Positions 1 to 10,625 of a stretch of DNA of 64,000 bases are shown here, one piece after another; positions within the stretch are counted from its first letter, which is position 1, and each line of letters opens with the position of its first letter. The DNA comes from an uncultured bacterium. Its GTDB lineage: Bacteria; Desulfobacterota_D; UBA1144. The DNA is taken from contig CAJWZP010000003.1 in the NCBI GenBank assembly GCA_913050325.1, positions 62,001 through 126,000 of the forward strand, read 5' to 3'. The notes beneath the pieces were generated by a model. The model saw only the letters and a list, made by a program, of their open reading frames with translations. It was not told the DNA's origin and did no database searches. Both the position numbers and the translations under genes were made by a program.

Positions 1-77
1 ATCATTTACACCTGTAAAAAATATTTGTGATTTGTTTTTAGATATTCATCAGCCATAATTTATAATTATTTTTATTT

Positions 78-167
<90 letters not shown>

Positions 168-245
168 AAGTAGTTGTTTTAGGTTAATTATTTATGGCAA
201 AATAATTTAGTAAATAATTCTTTAATTTGGAATTTAAAAGTTAAT

Positions 246-320
246 GCGCCTGTAGCTCAGTTGGATTAGAGTGCCAGATTACGGCTCTGGAGGTCGAGGG
301 TTCGAGTCCTTCCAGGCGCG
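246..320 (+). tRNA. tRNA-Arg(ACG)
   Basis: GCGCCTG/CAGGCGC acceptor, anticodon stem ccaga-ttACGgc-tctgg, GGTTCGAGTCC T-arm. Confidence 0.95.
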
Positions 321-321
321 T

Positions 322-987
322 TTATTTTTTTTTGATATTTTTTAATATTAAATCAACATTTTTTATAGATCTCTTAATCCATTCAAATCTTAATGCTTTT
401 TTTTCATCATTTGAAAGATAAATTCTTTTTTTGTTATTTCTAAGCTTAAAAATAATATTACTTAAAATTATTGCACAAGATACAGAAATATTATAACTCT
501 CAGTGAAACCATACATTGGTATTGAAATTATTTCATCACAATTTCTTATTAAATTATCACTAAGTCCTTTTTCTTCATTTCCAAATGCAATAATTATCTT
601 TTTATCAAACTTAATTTTTGATATATCAATAGTTGAATCTTCAAAATTTGGTACTGTCCCGATTATCTTATAACCACTTTTTTTAATACCGTCTATATAA
701 TGTTTATAATCTTCATTATCAGCTTTGGTCTTAATAGTTAACCACTTTTCAGCACCCAAAGAAACATTCTTTCCTGATTTCTTAATTTTATCTGATTTTA
801 AGGAATAAATATCTTGAATGCCTAAATTATCACAAGTTCTCATAACCGCACTTATGTTATGGGATTGATATATATTTTCTAATAAAACTGACACAAACCT
901 CGTTCTTTTTGATAATACAAGGTCAATGTTTTGTTTTCTATTTTTTGATATTAATTTCTCTAAAATATCTTGATATTTTTGATTCAT
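322..987 (-). CDS. TrmH/SpoU-family RNA 2'-O-methyltransferase
   Basis: NISAVMRTCDNLGI, IIAFGNEEKGLSDNLI and SIPMYGFTESYNISVSCAI SpoU motifs. Confidence 0.88.
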   Translation of the reverse strand: MNQKYQDILEKLISKNRKQNIDLVLSKRTRFVSVLLENIYQSHNISAVMRTCDNLGIQDIYSLKSDKIKKSGKNVSLGAEKWLTIKTKADNEDYKHYIDGIKKSGYKIIGTVPNFEDSTIDISKIKFDKKIIIAFGNEEKGLSDNLIRNCDEIISIPMYGFTESYNISVSCAIILSNIIFKLRNNKKRIYLSNDEKKALRFEWIKRSIKNVDLILKNIKKK

Positions 988-1037
988 TTTTTATTTTCCA
1001 ATTATAAATCCTAGGATATCATATTAGATAGTAAATT

Positions 1038-2045
1038 ATGTCAAAAAAAGATATTTTGGTTACTGGAGATAGACCTACAGGTAGTTTGCACTTAGGACAC
1101 TATGTTGGTACCTTAGAGAATAGATTAAAATTACAAAATGATTATGAGTGTTTTTTCCTCATTGCAGATTTACATATGCTCACAACTCATAATGAAAGAG
1201 TTAGTGAGCTTAGAGAAAATATTGAATCTTTAGTTATTGATTGGCTGTCTATTGGACTAGATCCAAATAAATCATGTTTTTATCTTCAATCACTTGTTCC
1301 AGAGATAAATGAATTAACTTTACTTCTCTCAATGATTTGCTCAGTTCCGAGAGTTCAAAGAATTCCAACACTTAAAGAAAAAACTGCACAGATGGGTGAT
1401 AATGAAAATTATTCAGTAGGTTTATTGTCATATCCTATATTGATGTCTGCTGATATTCTTATTTTTAATGCAAATAAAGTTCCAGTAGGTGAGGATCAAC
1501 TTAGTCATGTTGAGCTTGCTCGTGAATTGTCAAGAAGATTTAATTCTTTATATGGTGAAACAATTGTTGAGCCTGAACCCTTAGTAAGTGAGTTTTCAAG
1601 GTTAGTAGGAATCGATGGAAAAAGTAAAATGAGTAAATCATTAAACAATTGTATATATCTATCGGATAATGAAGACCATGTGATAAAAAAAGTAATGAAG
1701 ATGTTTACCGATCCAAATAGAACGAGTCCAGATGTACCAGGAAAGATTGAAGGTAATCCAGTATTTATTTATCATGATATATTTAATAAAGATACCGATG
1801 AGCTTAATGACTTTAAAGATAGATATCGCAAGGGAAAGATAGGTGATGTAGAAGTAAAGAAATCATTAGCAAAGAATATAAATAGCTTTCTAGAGCCAAT
1901 AAGAGAAAAAAGAGCTCAAATTTTTAAGAACAGAGGAGAATTATTTGATATAATAATAGAAGGTTCAAAAAGAGCTAGAAAAATAGCTAAAGAAAATATA
2001 GAAAAAATAAAAGATTCTATGAAGATAACTTTTAAGGAGATTTAA
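1038..2045 (+). CDS. trpS: Tryptophanyl-tRNA synthetase
   Basis: TGDRPTGSLHLGHYVG and KMSKS motifs. Confidence 0.96.
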   Translation: MSKKDILVTGDRPTGSLHLGHYVGTLENRLKLQNDYECFFLIADLHMLTTHNERVSELRENIESLVIDWLSIGLDPNKSCFYLQSLVPEINELTLLLSMICSVPRVQRIPTLKEKTAQMGDNENYSVGLLSYPILMSADILIFNANKVPVGEDQLSHVELARELSRRFNSLYGETIVEPEPLVSEFSRLVGIDGKSKMSKSLNNCIYLSDNEDHVIKKVMKMFTDPNRTSPDVPGKIEGNPVFIYHDIFNKDTDELNDFKDRYRKGKIGDVEVKKSLAKNINSFLEPIREKRAQIFKNRGELFDIIIEGSKRARKIAKENIEKIKDSMKITFKEI

Positions 2046-3278
2046 ATGTCACAAAATTCATATTCAGATCCGTTACCTATTGGTGTTATTCCAGATTTAG
2101 ATTTTACTCCCAAACAAATGAGAGCTTGGGTGATAAGGAAAGAGAGACATGGAGAACCAACAAAATCTTTTCAAGAAGAGATTATGCCTGTTCCTGAATG
2201 TGGCCCTAATGATGTTTTAGTTCTAGTTGTAGCTACTGGAATTAATTTTAATGGAGTTTGGGCTGGGTTAGGTGAACCTATTTCAGTATTAGATGTCCAT
2301 AAAGGAGATTTTCATATCGCTGGTAGTGATTGCTCTGGCATAGTTTGGGATGTAGGATCTAATGTTAAAAGTTGGAAGAAAGGAGATGAAGTCATAATAC
2401 ACTGTGGAGTTGAGAGTGAGGAACCTCATTCTAATATGACACAGAGTAATGCTGATTTTATAAGTTATGATCCTATGGTTAGTAAAGGGGCTCAAATATG
2501 GGGTTATGAGACTCCTAATGGATGTTTTGCTCAATTTACAAGAGTACAAGCTCAACAGATTTTAAAAAAGCCTAAACATCTATCTTGGGAAGATGCAGCT
2601 TCTTACGCTTTATGCTACTTTACTGCTTATAGAATGCTTGTAACAAAAGCAAATATTCAGCCTGGGGAAGTTGTTCTAGTCTGGGGTGCTGCCGGTGGCC
2701 TGGGAGTTTTTGCTTTACAAATTTGTAAAATGATGGGTGCAAAAGCAATTGCAGTGGTTTCATCAAATGATAAATTTAAAATGTGTGAAGATTTAGGTGC
2801 AGTTGGAGTTATAAATAGAAAAGATTTTCCTAATTTACCATACAAGAAAAATGAAACCGAAGAAGAGTCACAGCTCAGATTTAAAGAAATGAAAAATTTT
2901 GGAAAAAAGATTTGGGAAATTTTAGGTGAAAGAAGGAGTCCAAACGTTGTATTTGAACATCCTGGTGAAACAACTTTTCCTGCAAGTGTTTTTGTATGTG
3001 AAAGATTTGGTAGGGTAGTTATATGTGCAGGTACTACTGGATATGATTGCATGTTTGATGTTAGATATTTATGGATGCTTCAAAAAGATGTTATAGGCTC
3101 ACATTTTGCAAATGCATTAGAGTGTGTAAGAGCAAATGAGTTGGTCCATCAAGGTTTAATTAACCCCGTTGTTTCTGAGATTTTTAATTATGATGAGATT
3201 CCTAAAGCACATCAACTTATGTATGAAAATAAACACTCAGGAAAAATGGTTTGTATGGTTCAGGGAACTAAACCTTAA
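2046..3278 (+). CDS. ccr: Crotonyl-CoA carboxylase/reductase-like MDR family protein
   Basis: MDR fold: AGSDCSGIVWDVG, GEVVLVWGAAGGLGVFALQICKMMGAKAIAVVSS; N-terminus and length resemble Ccr; ORF abuts trpS stop with AAGGAG just upstream. Confidence 0.85.
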   Translation: MSQNSYSDPLPIGVIPDLDFTPKQMRAWVIRKERHGEPTKSFQEEIMPVPECGPNDVLVLVVATGINFNGVWAGLGEPISVLDVHKGDFHIAGSDCSGIVWDVGSNVKSWKKGDEVIIHCGVESEEPHSNMTQSNADFISYDPMVSKGAQIWGYETPNGCFAQFTRVQAQQILKKPKHLSWEDAASYALCYFTAYRMLVTKANIQPGEVVLVWGAAGGLGVFALQICKMMGAKAIAVVSSNDKFKMCEDLGAVGVINRKDFPNLPYKKNETEEESQLRFKEMKNFGKKIWEILGERRSPNVVFEHPGETTFPASVFVCERFGRVVICAGTTGYDCMFDVRYLWMLQKDVIGSHFANALECVRANELVHQGLINPVVSEIFNYDEIPKAHQLMYENKHSGKMVCMVQGTKP

Positions 3279-4047
3279 GATTTTTTTTTATATATGTTGG
3301 ATTAGTTTTACTTTCTTTTACTAATTTCATATTAGTTTTTCCAGTTAAAACTAGAAGAGAGTCAATGCCAGAATCGTTGGAGCCCTGAATATCTGTATTC
3401 AAGTTGTCACCTATAGTTAATATTTTATTTTTTTTATTTTTTAATTTATTAATTGCCAACTTAAAAATTTCTTTTGAAGGTTTTCCAAGATTTATTACTC
3501 TTGTATCGTGTGTTTTGAGTATTGCTGCAATTATTGAACCAGTTGCAGGTACATTTCCCATTTTTGTTGGATAAGAGTTGTCAATACTTGTTGCATAAAG
3601 CTTTGCCCCGTTCTGAACACATAACGATGAATACATTAAATCATCATAAGAGAAATCTTTGTTTCCCGAAACAAGAAGATTTTTTGCTTGTTTATAATTC
3701 TTATTATTTATTATATTTAAACCTTCTTTTATCAAGAATTTTCTTAATTCTTTACTGCAAAAAGCCAAAGTTTTTTTATTCTTACTCCTTATAGTTTCTA
3801 TAAAATTATTTATTGGCGTTATAACTTGATTTGATGAACATTTAATTCCTTCTCTATTTAAAATCTTAGTATACTGTGAAGGAGACAGAGTAGAATCGTT
3901 TGTTAAAAAAACATAATTTTTATTCTTTTTAATTAGTGTATTTATAAAAGTTTTTGAATAGGACAGTGGTTTTTTATCAAGATAGATAACACCATCAAGA
4001 TCGATTATATAACCATCATATTTTTCAATTAATTCAATCATCCCCAA
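3268..4047 (-). CDS. HAD-superfamily (NagD-like, IIA) hydrolase
   Basis: YIIDLDGVIYLDKKPL, FLTNDST, ILTIGDNLNTDIQGSNDSGIDSLLVLTG. Confidence 0.9.
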   Translation of the reverse strand: MGMIELIEKYDGYIIDLDGVIYLDKKPLSYSKTFINTLIKKNKNYVFLTNDSTLSPSQYTKILNREGIKCSSNQVITPINNFIETIRSKNKKTLAFCSKELRKFLIKEGLNIINNKNYKQAKNLLVSGNKDFSYDDLMYSSLCVQNGAKLYATSIDNSYPTKMGNVPATGSIIAAILKTHDTRVINLGKPSKEIFKLAINKLKNKKNKILTIGDNLNTDIQGSNDSGIDSLLVLTGKTNMKLVKESKTNPTYIKKNLKV

Positions 4048-4361
4048 ATTTCTTTTGCTAATTTTTGATCCCTGACTCTAGATGATTCTTTTTTCATTAT
4101 TTTTATAATTTTTTCTTCGGGTTCTTCCGCTATTACTATTTCCAGAAAATCTAAGACTTGTAATGAAGCTTTTTTAAAACCTTCATAATAATCAGTAGAC
4201 TCTCCAGACGCTTTTGCAGTTTTATTATCTAAAAATAACGCAATAGCTGCAAAATCTCTATTTATATCATCATCAATTTTAATTTCCCATCCTTCATAAT
4301 CACCTATTAAGTAAACTTTGCTCCATTCGTCTAATATTTGATCAAAATCTAAATTACTCAT
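4038..4361 (-). CDS. Small acidic hypothetical protein
   Basis: 107-aa ORF overlapping neighbours in a same-strand run; no family recognised. Confidence 0.6.
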   Translation of the reverse strand: MSNLDFDQILDEWSKVYLIGDYEGWEIKIDDDINRDFAAIALFLDNKTAKASGESTDYYEGFKKASLQVLDFLEIVIAEEPEEKIIKIMKKESSRVRDQKLAKEIWG

Positions 4362-4756
4362 GTTATATCAAGTTCTCCTGCTACAATAATATTTTCTTTA
4401 CAAGAATTAACAATAATCTTAACTGCTTCTTCAAAATTATCATTATTTTCCAATGTTGAAGCTTTCAAAAGCATTGGCAAATTGACTCCCGAAATTATTT
4501 CAATTTCATTTTTTTTAAAATACGGGAGGCTTATATTGGATGGTGTACCACCAAACATATCAGTAAAAATTATATTATATTTAGATTCAATTAAACAATT
4601 TGCTATTTTATTGGAGTAAGTTTCAAAATCCCTAGAATTTTCATCAATACTAATAGTAAATATTTTTCTATTCATTTTATTATCTAAAATAAATTCTACA
4701 GATGCTTTTAACTCTTCACATAAATTTCCATGTGTAATTATAAGTATGTTAAACAT
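4358..4756 (-). CDS. PTS mannose-type EIIA component
   Basis: FNILIITHGNLCEEL (active His) and IIFTDMFGGTPSNI motif. Confidence 0.85.
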   Translation of the reverse strand: MFNILIITHGNLCEELKASVEFILDNKMNRKIFTISIDENSRDFETYSNKIANCLIESKYNIIFTDMFGGTPSNISLPYFKKNEIEIISGVNLPMLLKASTLENNDNFEEAVKIIVNSCKENIIVAGELDIT

Positions 4757-4784
4757 TTATAAATTCTAAAACTTAAATTGTATA

Positions 4785-5261
4785 TTACAATCTTCCTTCA
4801 AAATTTAGTTTTTTTACTGCAATTTCAATTAACGTTGATATATTTCTACCTGGGCTAACAGGAATTTCAATTGATGGGATTTTTATACCTGATATTTCTT
4901 CTTCTTTTGTATCATATCCTAACCGGTCATATTTATTTTCTTTATTAAAATCAACTAAATTAACTATCAATTTTATCTCTGATTCGTCCAGAGCTGATAA
5001 GTAACCAAATATATTTTTAACATTTAATATTCCAATTCCTCTAATTTCAATCAGATTTTTTATATTCTCAGGCGCATATCCAAGCAACTTATTTTCTATT
5101 TTTTTTAATAGAACTAAATCATCAGCTACTAACTGTGCACCTTTATTTAAAAGTTCCACAGCACATTCACTTTTACCAATACCACTTTTTCCTTTTATAA
5201 GAACTCCAAATCCACTGATACTTATTAGAACCCCATGAATGTTGTTATTTTCTTTATTCAT
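4785..5261 (-). CDS. hprK: HPr kinase/phosphorylase, short catalytic-domain form
   Basis: Walker A GKSGIGKSECA, LVADDLV, IEIRGIGILN HprK signature; no N-terminal domain. Confidence 0.88.
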   Translation of the reverse strand: MNKENNNIHGVLISISGFGVLIKGKSGIGKSECAVELLNKGAQLVADDLVLLKKIENKLLGYAPENIKNLIEIRGIGILNVKNIFGYLSALDESEIKLIVNLVDFNKENKYDRLGYDTKEEEISGIKIPSIEIPVSPGRNISTLIEIAVKKLNFEGRL

Positions 5262-5706
5262 TATCTTTTATAATATTAAATACTTCAAAATTATCAGATG
5301 TATTAATAATCCTCTCTATAACCTCTTTACTTGAAAATAAATTTGCAATATTTCTAAGTATTAATAAATGTTTTTTTATGTCGGAATCAGGATGTAGTAA
5401 AAGTATTATAATTTTAGTATCTTTTCCATCAATAGATCCAAACTGAATTCCTTGTTTATTAATTGCTAAGCAACAATATGTTTTATTTAATCCAGATATT
5501 TTAGCATGAGGTATTGCGATATGATTATCTAAAGCAGTACTACAAAGATTTTCTCTTTTAATTATGGATTCATGCACTAAATTAAAATCCAAATCACTAT
5601 CAGATAAACATAAATTTTGAACAATTTCTTTAATACATAAATCTTTTTTATTAGATTTTATCTTAGTAAAAATTAATCCTGGAGTCAAAATTTCAGATAA
5701 ATTCAT
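5254..5706 (-). CDS. ptsN: PTS IIA-like nitrogen regulatory protein
   Basis: ENLCSTALDNHIAIPHAKI fructose/Ntr EIIA active site. Confidence 0.88.
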   Translation of the reverse strand: MNLSEILTPGLIFTKIKSNKKDLCIKEIVQNLCLSDSDLDFNLVHESIIKRENLCSTALDNHIAIPHAKISGLNKTYCCLAINKQGIQFGSIDGKDTKIIILLLHPDSDIKKHLLILRNIANLFSSKEVIERIINTSDNFEVFNIIKDNE

Positions 5707-7022
5707 CTTTTTTTTCTTCTATTTGAGGATGTAGGTATTTTAAGTATATTTCTATATTTTGCAATAGTTCTTCTAGCAATATTTATTCCTTTTCTTTTTA
5801 AAATATCTAAAATATCTTGATCCGATAACGGTGTTCTTTTATCTTCGTTTTGAATAAGCTCTTTTATAATAGATCTTATTGATACAGATGAAAAATTTTT
5901 ATTTGAATCAACTTTATTACTGAAAAACTCTTTTAGATTTATAAATCCATTCTTTGTAAGTATATACTTGTTACTTGTTATTCTGCTAACCGTTGATTCA
6001 TGTATACCTAGTTCAGTGGCAATATCAGCCAGTCTTAAAGGTTTTAAATACTTTTCACCTTTAAGAATATAATCTTTTTGAGTATTACATATAAGTTTTA
6101 TAGCTTTTTCGCACATTTGATTTCTCTCTTTTATTGTGTTTAAAATTGTTTGAGCTTCATTTATTCTGGAATCTAAAAAATTTAAGACTTCATTAGATAA
6201 ACTTTCTTTATTTTTCATAAGGGATGAATAGTATTGTGAAATTTTAATTTCTCTATAATTTTTATTTGATTGATATATCAATTTCTTATTTTCAAAAAAA
6301 ACAAAAGCTTCATAATCTGTATTATATTCAACTTCACTATTATTATTTATTGTTAGACCTGGTCTTGGATCAAGACCAGATAGCTCTTTTATAAAATTAT
6401 TAATAAAAAACTCAGTACATTTATATTTTTTTATTAAGAATTTATTTTCTTTTTTATTTAATAAATTGAAATCATTAAAAATTATATTTTTTTTTATTTC
6501 GATTTCTTTACTGTTGTTTAATTCTAATTGAATGATTAAGCTTTCTTTAATATCTTTTACAAATATTCCAGAAGGTTCAAACTTTTCTCGACAGAATATT
6601 ATTAATTCATCAATTTCAATTCTAGTTAAATTTTTATCTAGTTTATTTTTAAATAGTTCAATTATTTCATCATATTCTAAGTCTAAAAAACCATTTTCAT
6701 CAAGTAATAAAATTAAATAATAAATAAGTTCTTTCTTTATCTTTTTAATGTTTAATGTAATTAATTGCTGGCTGAGATAATTTTTAAGATCTAGTTTTTT
6801 TTCTTCATGTTTTGAAGAATCAAAGTATTCCATCACTTCATTTCTTTTAGATCTATTAAATGATTTTTCTTCAATACATGGGTTATTTTCAAGTTGCTCA
6901 CCAATATATTCATCTAATTGAGTTTTACTAAATGATATTAATTTTATAAATAACTTTGATTGAGGGCTTAAATTGATTTTAGTTTTTACATTCCCTTTCT
7001 GTTTTGTAATAATTCTTTTCAT
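5703..7022 (-). CDS. rpoN: RNA polymerase sigma-54 factor
   Basis: C-terminal RpoN box ARRTIAKYRNILKIPTSSNRR; LADIATELGIHESTVSRITSNKYI. Confidence 0.95.
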   Translation of the reverse strand: MKRIITKQKGNVKTKINLSPQSKLFIKLISFSKTQLDEYIGEQLENNPCIEEKSFNRSKRNEVMEYFDSSKHEEKKLDLKNYLSQQLITLNIKKIKKELIYYLILLLDENGFLDLEYDEIIELFKNKLDKNLTRIEIDELIIFCREKFEPSGIFVKDIKESLIIQLELNNSKEIEIKKNIIFNDFNLLNKKENKFLIKKYKCTEFFINNFIKELSGLDPRPGLTINNNSEVEYNTDYEAFVFFENKKLIYQSNKNYREIKISQYYSSLMKNKESLSNEVLNFLDSRINEAQTILNTIKERNQMCEKAIKLICNTQKDYILKGEKYLKPLRLADIATELGIHESTVSRITSNKYILTKNGFINLKEFFSNKVDSNKNFSSVSIRSIIKELIQNEDKRTPLSDQDILDILKRKGINIARRTIAKYRNILKIPTSSNRRKKR

Positions 7023-7046
7023 TAATAAATAGTTTAAAATGTTTAT

Positions 7047-7250
7047 ATGTCATTTGGCAAATTGATAATAGTTTTAGGATTCATTGTAATCATTATTGGT
7101 CTACTCATAGAATTTACATCTTTTTTTGCAATCTTAAAAAAGAATCCACTAGATTTTCAATTTACTATAGGTAATACAAAAATATTTTTTCCATTAGGTT
7201 CGTGTATTTTACTAAGTATCTTAATAGCAATTATCATGAGGTTATTTTAG
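7047..7250 (+). CDS. DUF2905-like small membrane protein
   Basis: 67 aa, two hydrophobic segments, GxLIEF..LG/NPLDF-like pattern. Confidence 0.65.
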   Translation: MSFGKLIIVLGFIVIIIGLLIEFTSFFAILKKNPLDFQFTIGNTKIFFPLGSCILLSILIAIIMRLF

Positions 7251-7844
7251 ATAATTTTTTTCAAAAATATCAATTTTTTTCTTATGCTCTAATGTTAATG
7301 CAATATCATCAAGACCTTCAAGAAGACATTTTTTCCTGAAAGCATCAACATCAAACTTGAATTCATTATTAAGATTATCCTTAATAGTTTGATCATTAAG
7401 ATTTATATCCATTTCATAATTAGAATCATCATTGATAAATTTAAAAAATTTAGAAAGAAGGTCGTTATCAACAACGATTGGTAATATTCCATTTTTAAAA
7501 GAATTATTATAAAAAATATCTGCAAATGATGTAGAGATGATAACTTTAAACCCATAATCTCTTAGAGCCCATGGGGCGTGTTCTCTGGAACTTCCACATC
7601 CAAAATTATCTTGAGCTAAAAGTATACTAGAGTTTTTATATTCTGGCATATTTAAAACAAAATCTGGATTTTCCGAACCATCATCATGGAACCTCCAATC
7701 AAAAAAAAGAAATTGGCCAAAACCTGTTCTTTCAATTCTTTTCAAAAATTGCTTTGGTATAATTTGATCTGTATCTACATTCGCTGAGTTTAATGGTGTT
7801 GGTTTACTTCGGAAATTAATAAATTTCTCCATTTTAATAATCAC
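7242..7844 (-). CDS. leuD: 3-isopropylmalate dehydratase small subunit
   Basis: [28 protein letters not shown]. Confidence 0.96.
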   Translation of the reverse strand: MIIKMEKFINFRSKPTPLNSANVDTDQIIPKQFLKRIERTGFGQFLFFDWRFHDDGSENPDFVLNMPEYKNSSILLAQDNFGCGSSREHAPWALRDYGFKVIISTSFADIFYNNSFKNGILPIVVDNDLLSKFFKFINDDSNYEMDINLNDQTIKDNLNNEFKFDVDAFRKKCLLEGLDDIALTLEHKKKIDIFEKNYLK

Positions 7845-9240
7845 CTAAATCAATATCATATTCTCTTACATCAACAAATCTTCCATTAATTGCCGCCGCC
7901 GCCGCCATAATAGGACTGACAAGGTGAGTTCTTCCGCCTTTTCCTTGGCGACCTTCAAAATTTCTATTTGAGGTACTCGCACATCTTTCACCTGGAGAAA
8001 GTTTGTCAGGATTCATTGCTAGACACATACTACAACCTGATTCTCTCCATTCACACCCAGCATCTTTAAAAATTTTATCTAGACCAAGTTTTTCAGCTTG
8101 ATATTTTACTAACTGAGATCCAGGAACAATAATTGCATTAACAGAACTTGCGACTTTTTTTCCTTTAAAGACTTTACTAGCCGCAATTAAATCTTCTATT
8201 CTTGAATTTGTACAGGAGCCAATAAATACAGTATCAAGTTTTATATCTTTAATATCTGTATCTGCTTTTAGGCCCATATATTCTAGTGCATCTTCAAGAG
8301 ATTTCTTTTTAACGGGATCTTCCTCAGTATTTGGATTTGGAACTCTAGTATCAACTCCAGACACCATGCCAGGGCTAGTTCCCCAACTAACTTGAGGTGA
8401 CATTTTACTAGCGTCTAAACTTAAAGTTTTATCAAACGTAGCTCCTTCATCACTAGCAAACTCCAACCATTCTTTTTTCATTTCTTTTAGATTATTCATA
8501 TTTGGCTTATCTTTTAGATATTCACAAGTAATTTCATCGGGACTTATCATACCGGCTCTTGCACCACCTTCTATTGACATATTACATATTGTCATTCTTT
8601 GTTCCATTGATAAAGTGGATATAGCCTCTCCTCTGTACTCTATAACGTAGCCTGTAGCACCAGCAGTTCCAATATTTCCTATAATACTTAAAATAATATC
8701 TTTTGCAGTGACACCTTTTTGTCTTGAACCAGAAACATTAACTTCAAAAGTTTTAGGTTTATTCTGCCAAAGACATTGTGTGGCCAAAACATGTTCTACT
8801 TCACTAGTACCAATACCAAAAGCAAGTGACCCAAAAGCCCCGTGTGTTGATGTATGACTATCCCCACAAACGATGGTCATTCCTGGCTTTGTAAGACCTT
8901 GCTCGGGCCCTATAACATGAACAATTCCTTGATAAGGACTATTTAAATCAAATAATTTGATACCAAATTCTTCACAATTCTTAATTAAGGTTTCAATCTG
9001 TTGGGCTGATATCGGATCATCTATATTATTTCTATTTAGCGTTGGAACATTATGATCCATTGTTGCAAAAGTTAAATTTGGTCTTCTAACCTCTCTTTTC
9101 GTTTCTCTAAGACCTTCAAAAGCTTGTGGAGAAGTAACTTCATGAATTAGGTGTAAATCAATATATAATAAAGATGGTTTACCATCTTCTTCATGGACTA
9201 AATGTTTATCCCATATTTTATCAAATAAAGTTTTTTTCAT
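7834..9240 (-). CDS. leuC: 3-isopropylmalate dehydratase large subunit
   Basis: [57 protein letters not shown]. Confidence 0.97.
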   Translation of the reverse strand: MKKTLFDKIWDKHLVHEEDGKPSLLYIDLHLIHEVTSPQAFEGLRETKREVRRPNLTFATMDHNVPTLNRNNIDDPISAQQIETLIKNCEEFGIKLFDLNSPYQGIVHVIGPEQGLTKPGMTIVCGDSHTSTHGAFGSLAFGIGTSEVEHVLATQCLWQNKPKTFEVNVSGSRQKGVTAKDIILSIIGNIGTAGATGYVIEYRGEAISTLSMEQRMTICNMSIEGGARAGMISPDEITCEYLKDKPNMNNLKEMKKEWLEFASDEGATFDKTLSLDASKMSPQVSWGTSPGMVSGVDTRVPNPNTEEDPVKKKSLEDALEYMGLKADTDIKDIKLDTVFIGSCTNSRIEDLIAASKVFKGKKVASSVNAIIVPGSQLVKYQAEKLGLDKIFKDAGCEWRESGCSMCLAMNPDKLSPGERCASTSNRNFEGRQGKGGRTHLVSPIMAAAAAINGRFVDVREYDIDLGDY

Positions 9241-9266
9241 AACTCGACAAGATATTATAATACCAA

Positions 9267-10538
9267 TTAAGATAGAGATTTAAAAGTCATAAGACCGGCA
9301 AATTTTCCCTTATTTTGTAGCTCTTCTTCGATTCTTAAAAGTTGATTATATTTAGCCGTTCTATCAGTTCTTGAACAAGAACCAGTTTTTATCTGCCCAG
9401 AACCCATCGCTACCGATAAATCAGAAATAAATGAATCTTCTGTTTCACCAGATCTGTGTGAGATAATATATGAAAAATTATTATCTTTTGCTAATTTTAT
9501 TGTATCAATAGTTTCCGATATTGAACCGATTTGATTAATTTTTACCAAGATACTGTTTGCAGATTTGGATTCAATGCCTTTTTGTAATCTTTCTTTGTTA
9601 GTAACAAAAAGATCATCACCAACGAGTTGTACACTATCACCAATTTCTTGAGTCAATTCGCTCCATGAGCTCCAATCATCTTCATCCAAAGGATCCTCTA
9701 TTGATATTATTGGAAATTTTCTAGTTAAATTCTTGTATATAGATATTAATTCGTTCGTATCAACTAGTTCATTGTTATATTGATATTTGTTATTTTCAAA
9801 TAATTCTGATGCTGCAACATCTAACGCCAAATATATATCTTTACCTGGTTCATATCCTGCTAATTTAATTGAATCTAAAATTAGTTCTAGTGCTTCTTCA
9901 TTTGATTTTAAATCAGGTGCAAAACCACCTTCATCTCCAACGGCTGTACTATATGATTTTTTGTTGAGTAATTCCTTTAGTGATATAAAAGTTTCAACAC
10001 CAGCTTTAAGAGAGTCGGAAAATGTTTTAAATCCTGCTGGTACAATCATGAATTCTTGAATATCTAACCCATTATTTGCATGGGCTCCACCATTGATAAT
10101 ATTCATTAGTGGACTTGGTAAGATATAATTTTTTGATTCATTTAAATATTCATATATTTTACTTTTTGATTTATAAGCCAAGCATTTAGTAAAACCAAGA
10201 GAACAGGCTAAAATACTATTCGCACCCAGAAAAGATTTATTTTTACTATTGTCAAGATTATTTAATAAATTATCAAAATCATGAATTGAATTAAAATTTT
10301 TATTTAAAATTTCTTTATTTATAGTCTCATTTATGTTTTGAACTGCTTTTCTAACTTCTTTACCATTATAAGCTTCTCCACCATCTCTTAATTCTACAGC
10401 TTCATATTTACCAGTTGAGGCTCCAGATGGTACTGAACTTCGTGAGAAGAAATTGTCATCAATTGACATATCAACTTCAACAGTTGGAGTTCCGCGTGAA
10501 TCTAAGATTTGTCTTGCTTTTAAAAATGTTATTTTAGA
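9267..10538 (-). CDS. eno: Enolase (likely start at internal [11 protein letters not shown]; track ORF extends to 10583)
   Basis: [53 protein letters not shown]. Confidence 0.95.
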   Translation of the reverse strand, partial: SKITFLKARQILDSRGTPTVEVDMSIDDNFFSRSSVPSGASTGKYEAVELRDGGEAYNGKEVRKAVQNINETINKEILNKNFNSIHDFDNLLNNLDNSKNKSFLGANSILACSLGFTKCLAYKSKSKIYEYLNESKNYILPSPLMNIINGGAHANNGLDIQEFMIVPAGFKTFSDSLKAGVETFISLKELLNKKSYSTAVGDEGGFAPDLKSNEEALELILDSIKLAGYEPGKDIYLALDVAASELFENNKYQYNNELVDTNELISIYKNLTRKFPIISIEDPLDEDDWSSWSELTQEIGDSVQLVGDDLFVTNKERLQKGIESKSANSILVKINQIGSISETIDTIKLAKDNNFSYIISHRSGETEDSFISDLSVAMGSGQIKTGSCSRTDRTAKYNQLLRIEEELQNKGKFAGLMTFKSLS

Positions 10539-10625
10539 CATATAATTAAATATTGATATTATATTAAAGAATTCTTTTTTCAAATTCTTTCTTTTTTGAA
10601 TCTAAGGATTATTTTTTATGTTGCT

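Noticed and set aside
3-56. Short reverse-strand ORF MADEYLKTNHKYFLQV
   Set aside because: Only 16 codons at the window edge with no supporting signal
2289-3052. Antisense ORFs inside ccr (2289-2555, 2657-3052) and similar ones opposite eno, uvrA, mrp, ispG, sucD
   Set aside because: Fully antisense to convincing CDSs, with compositional rather than domain-like translations
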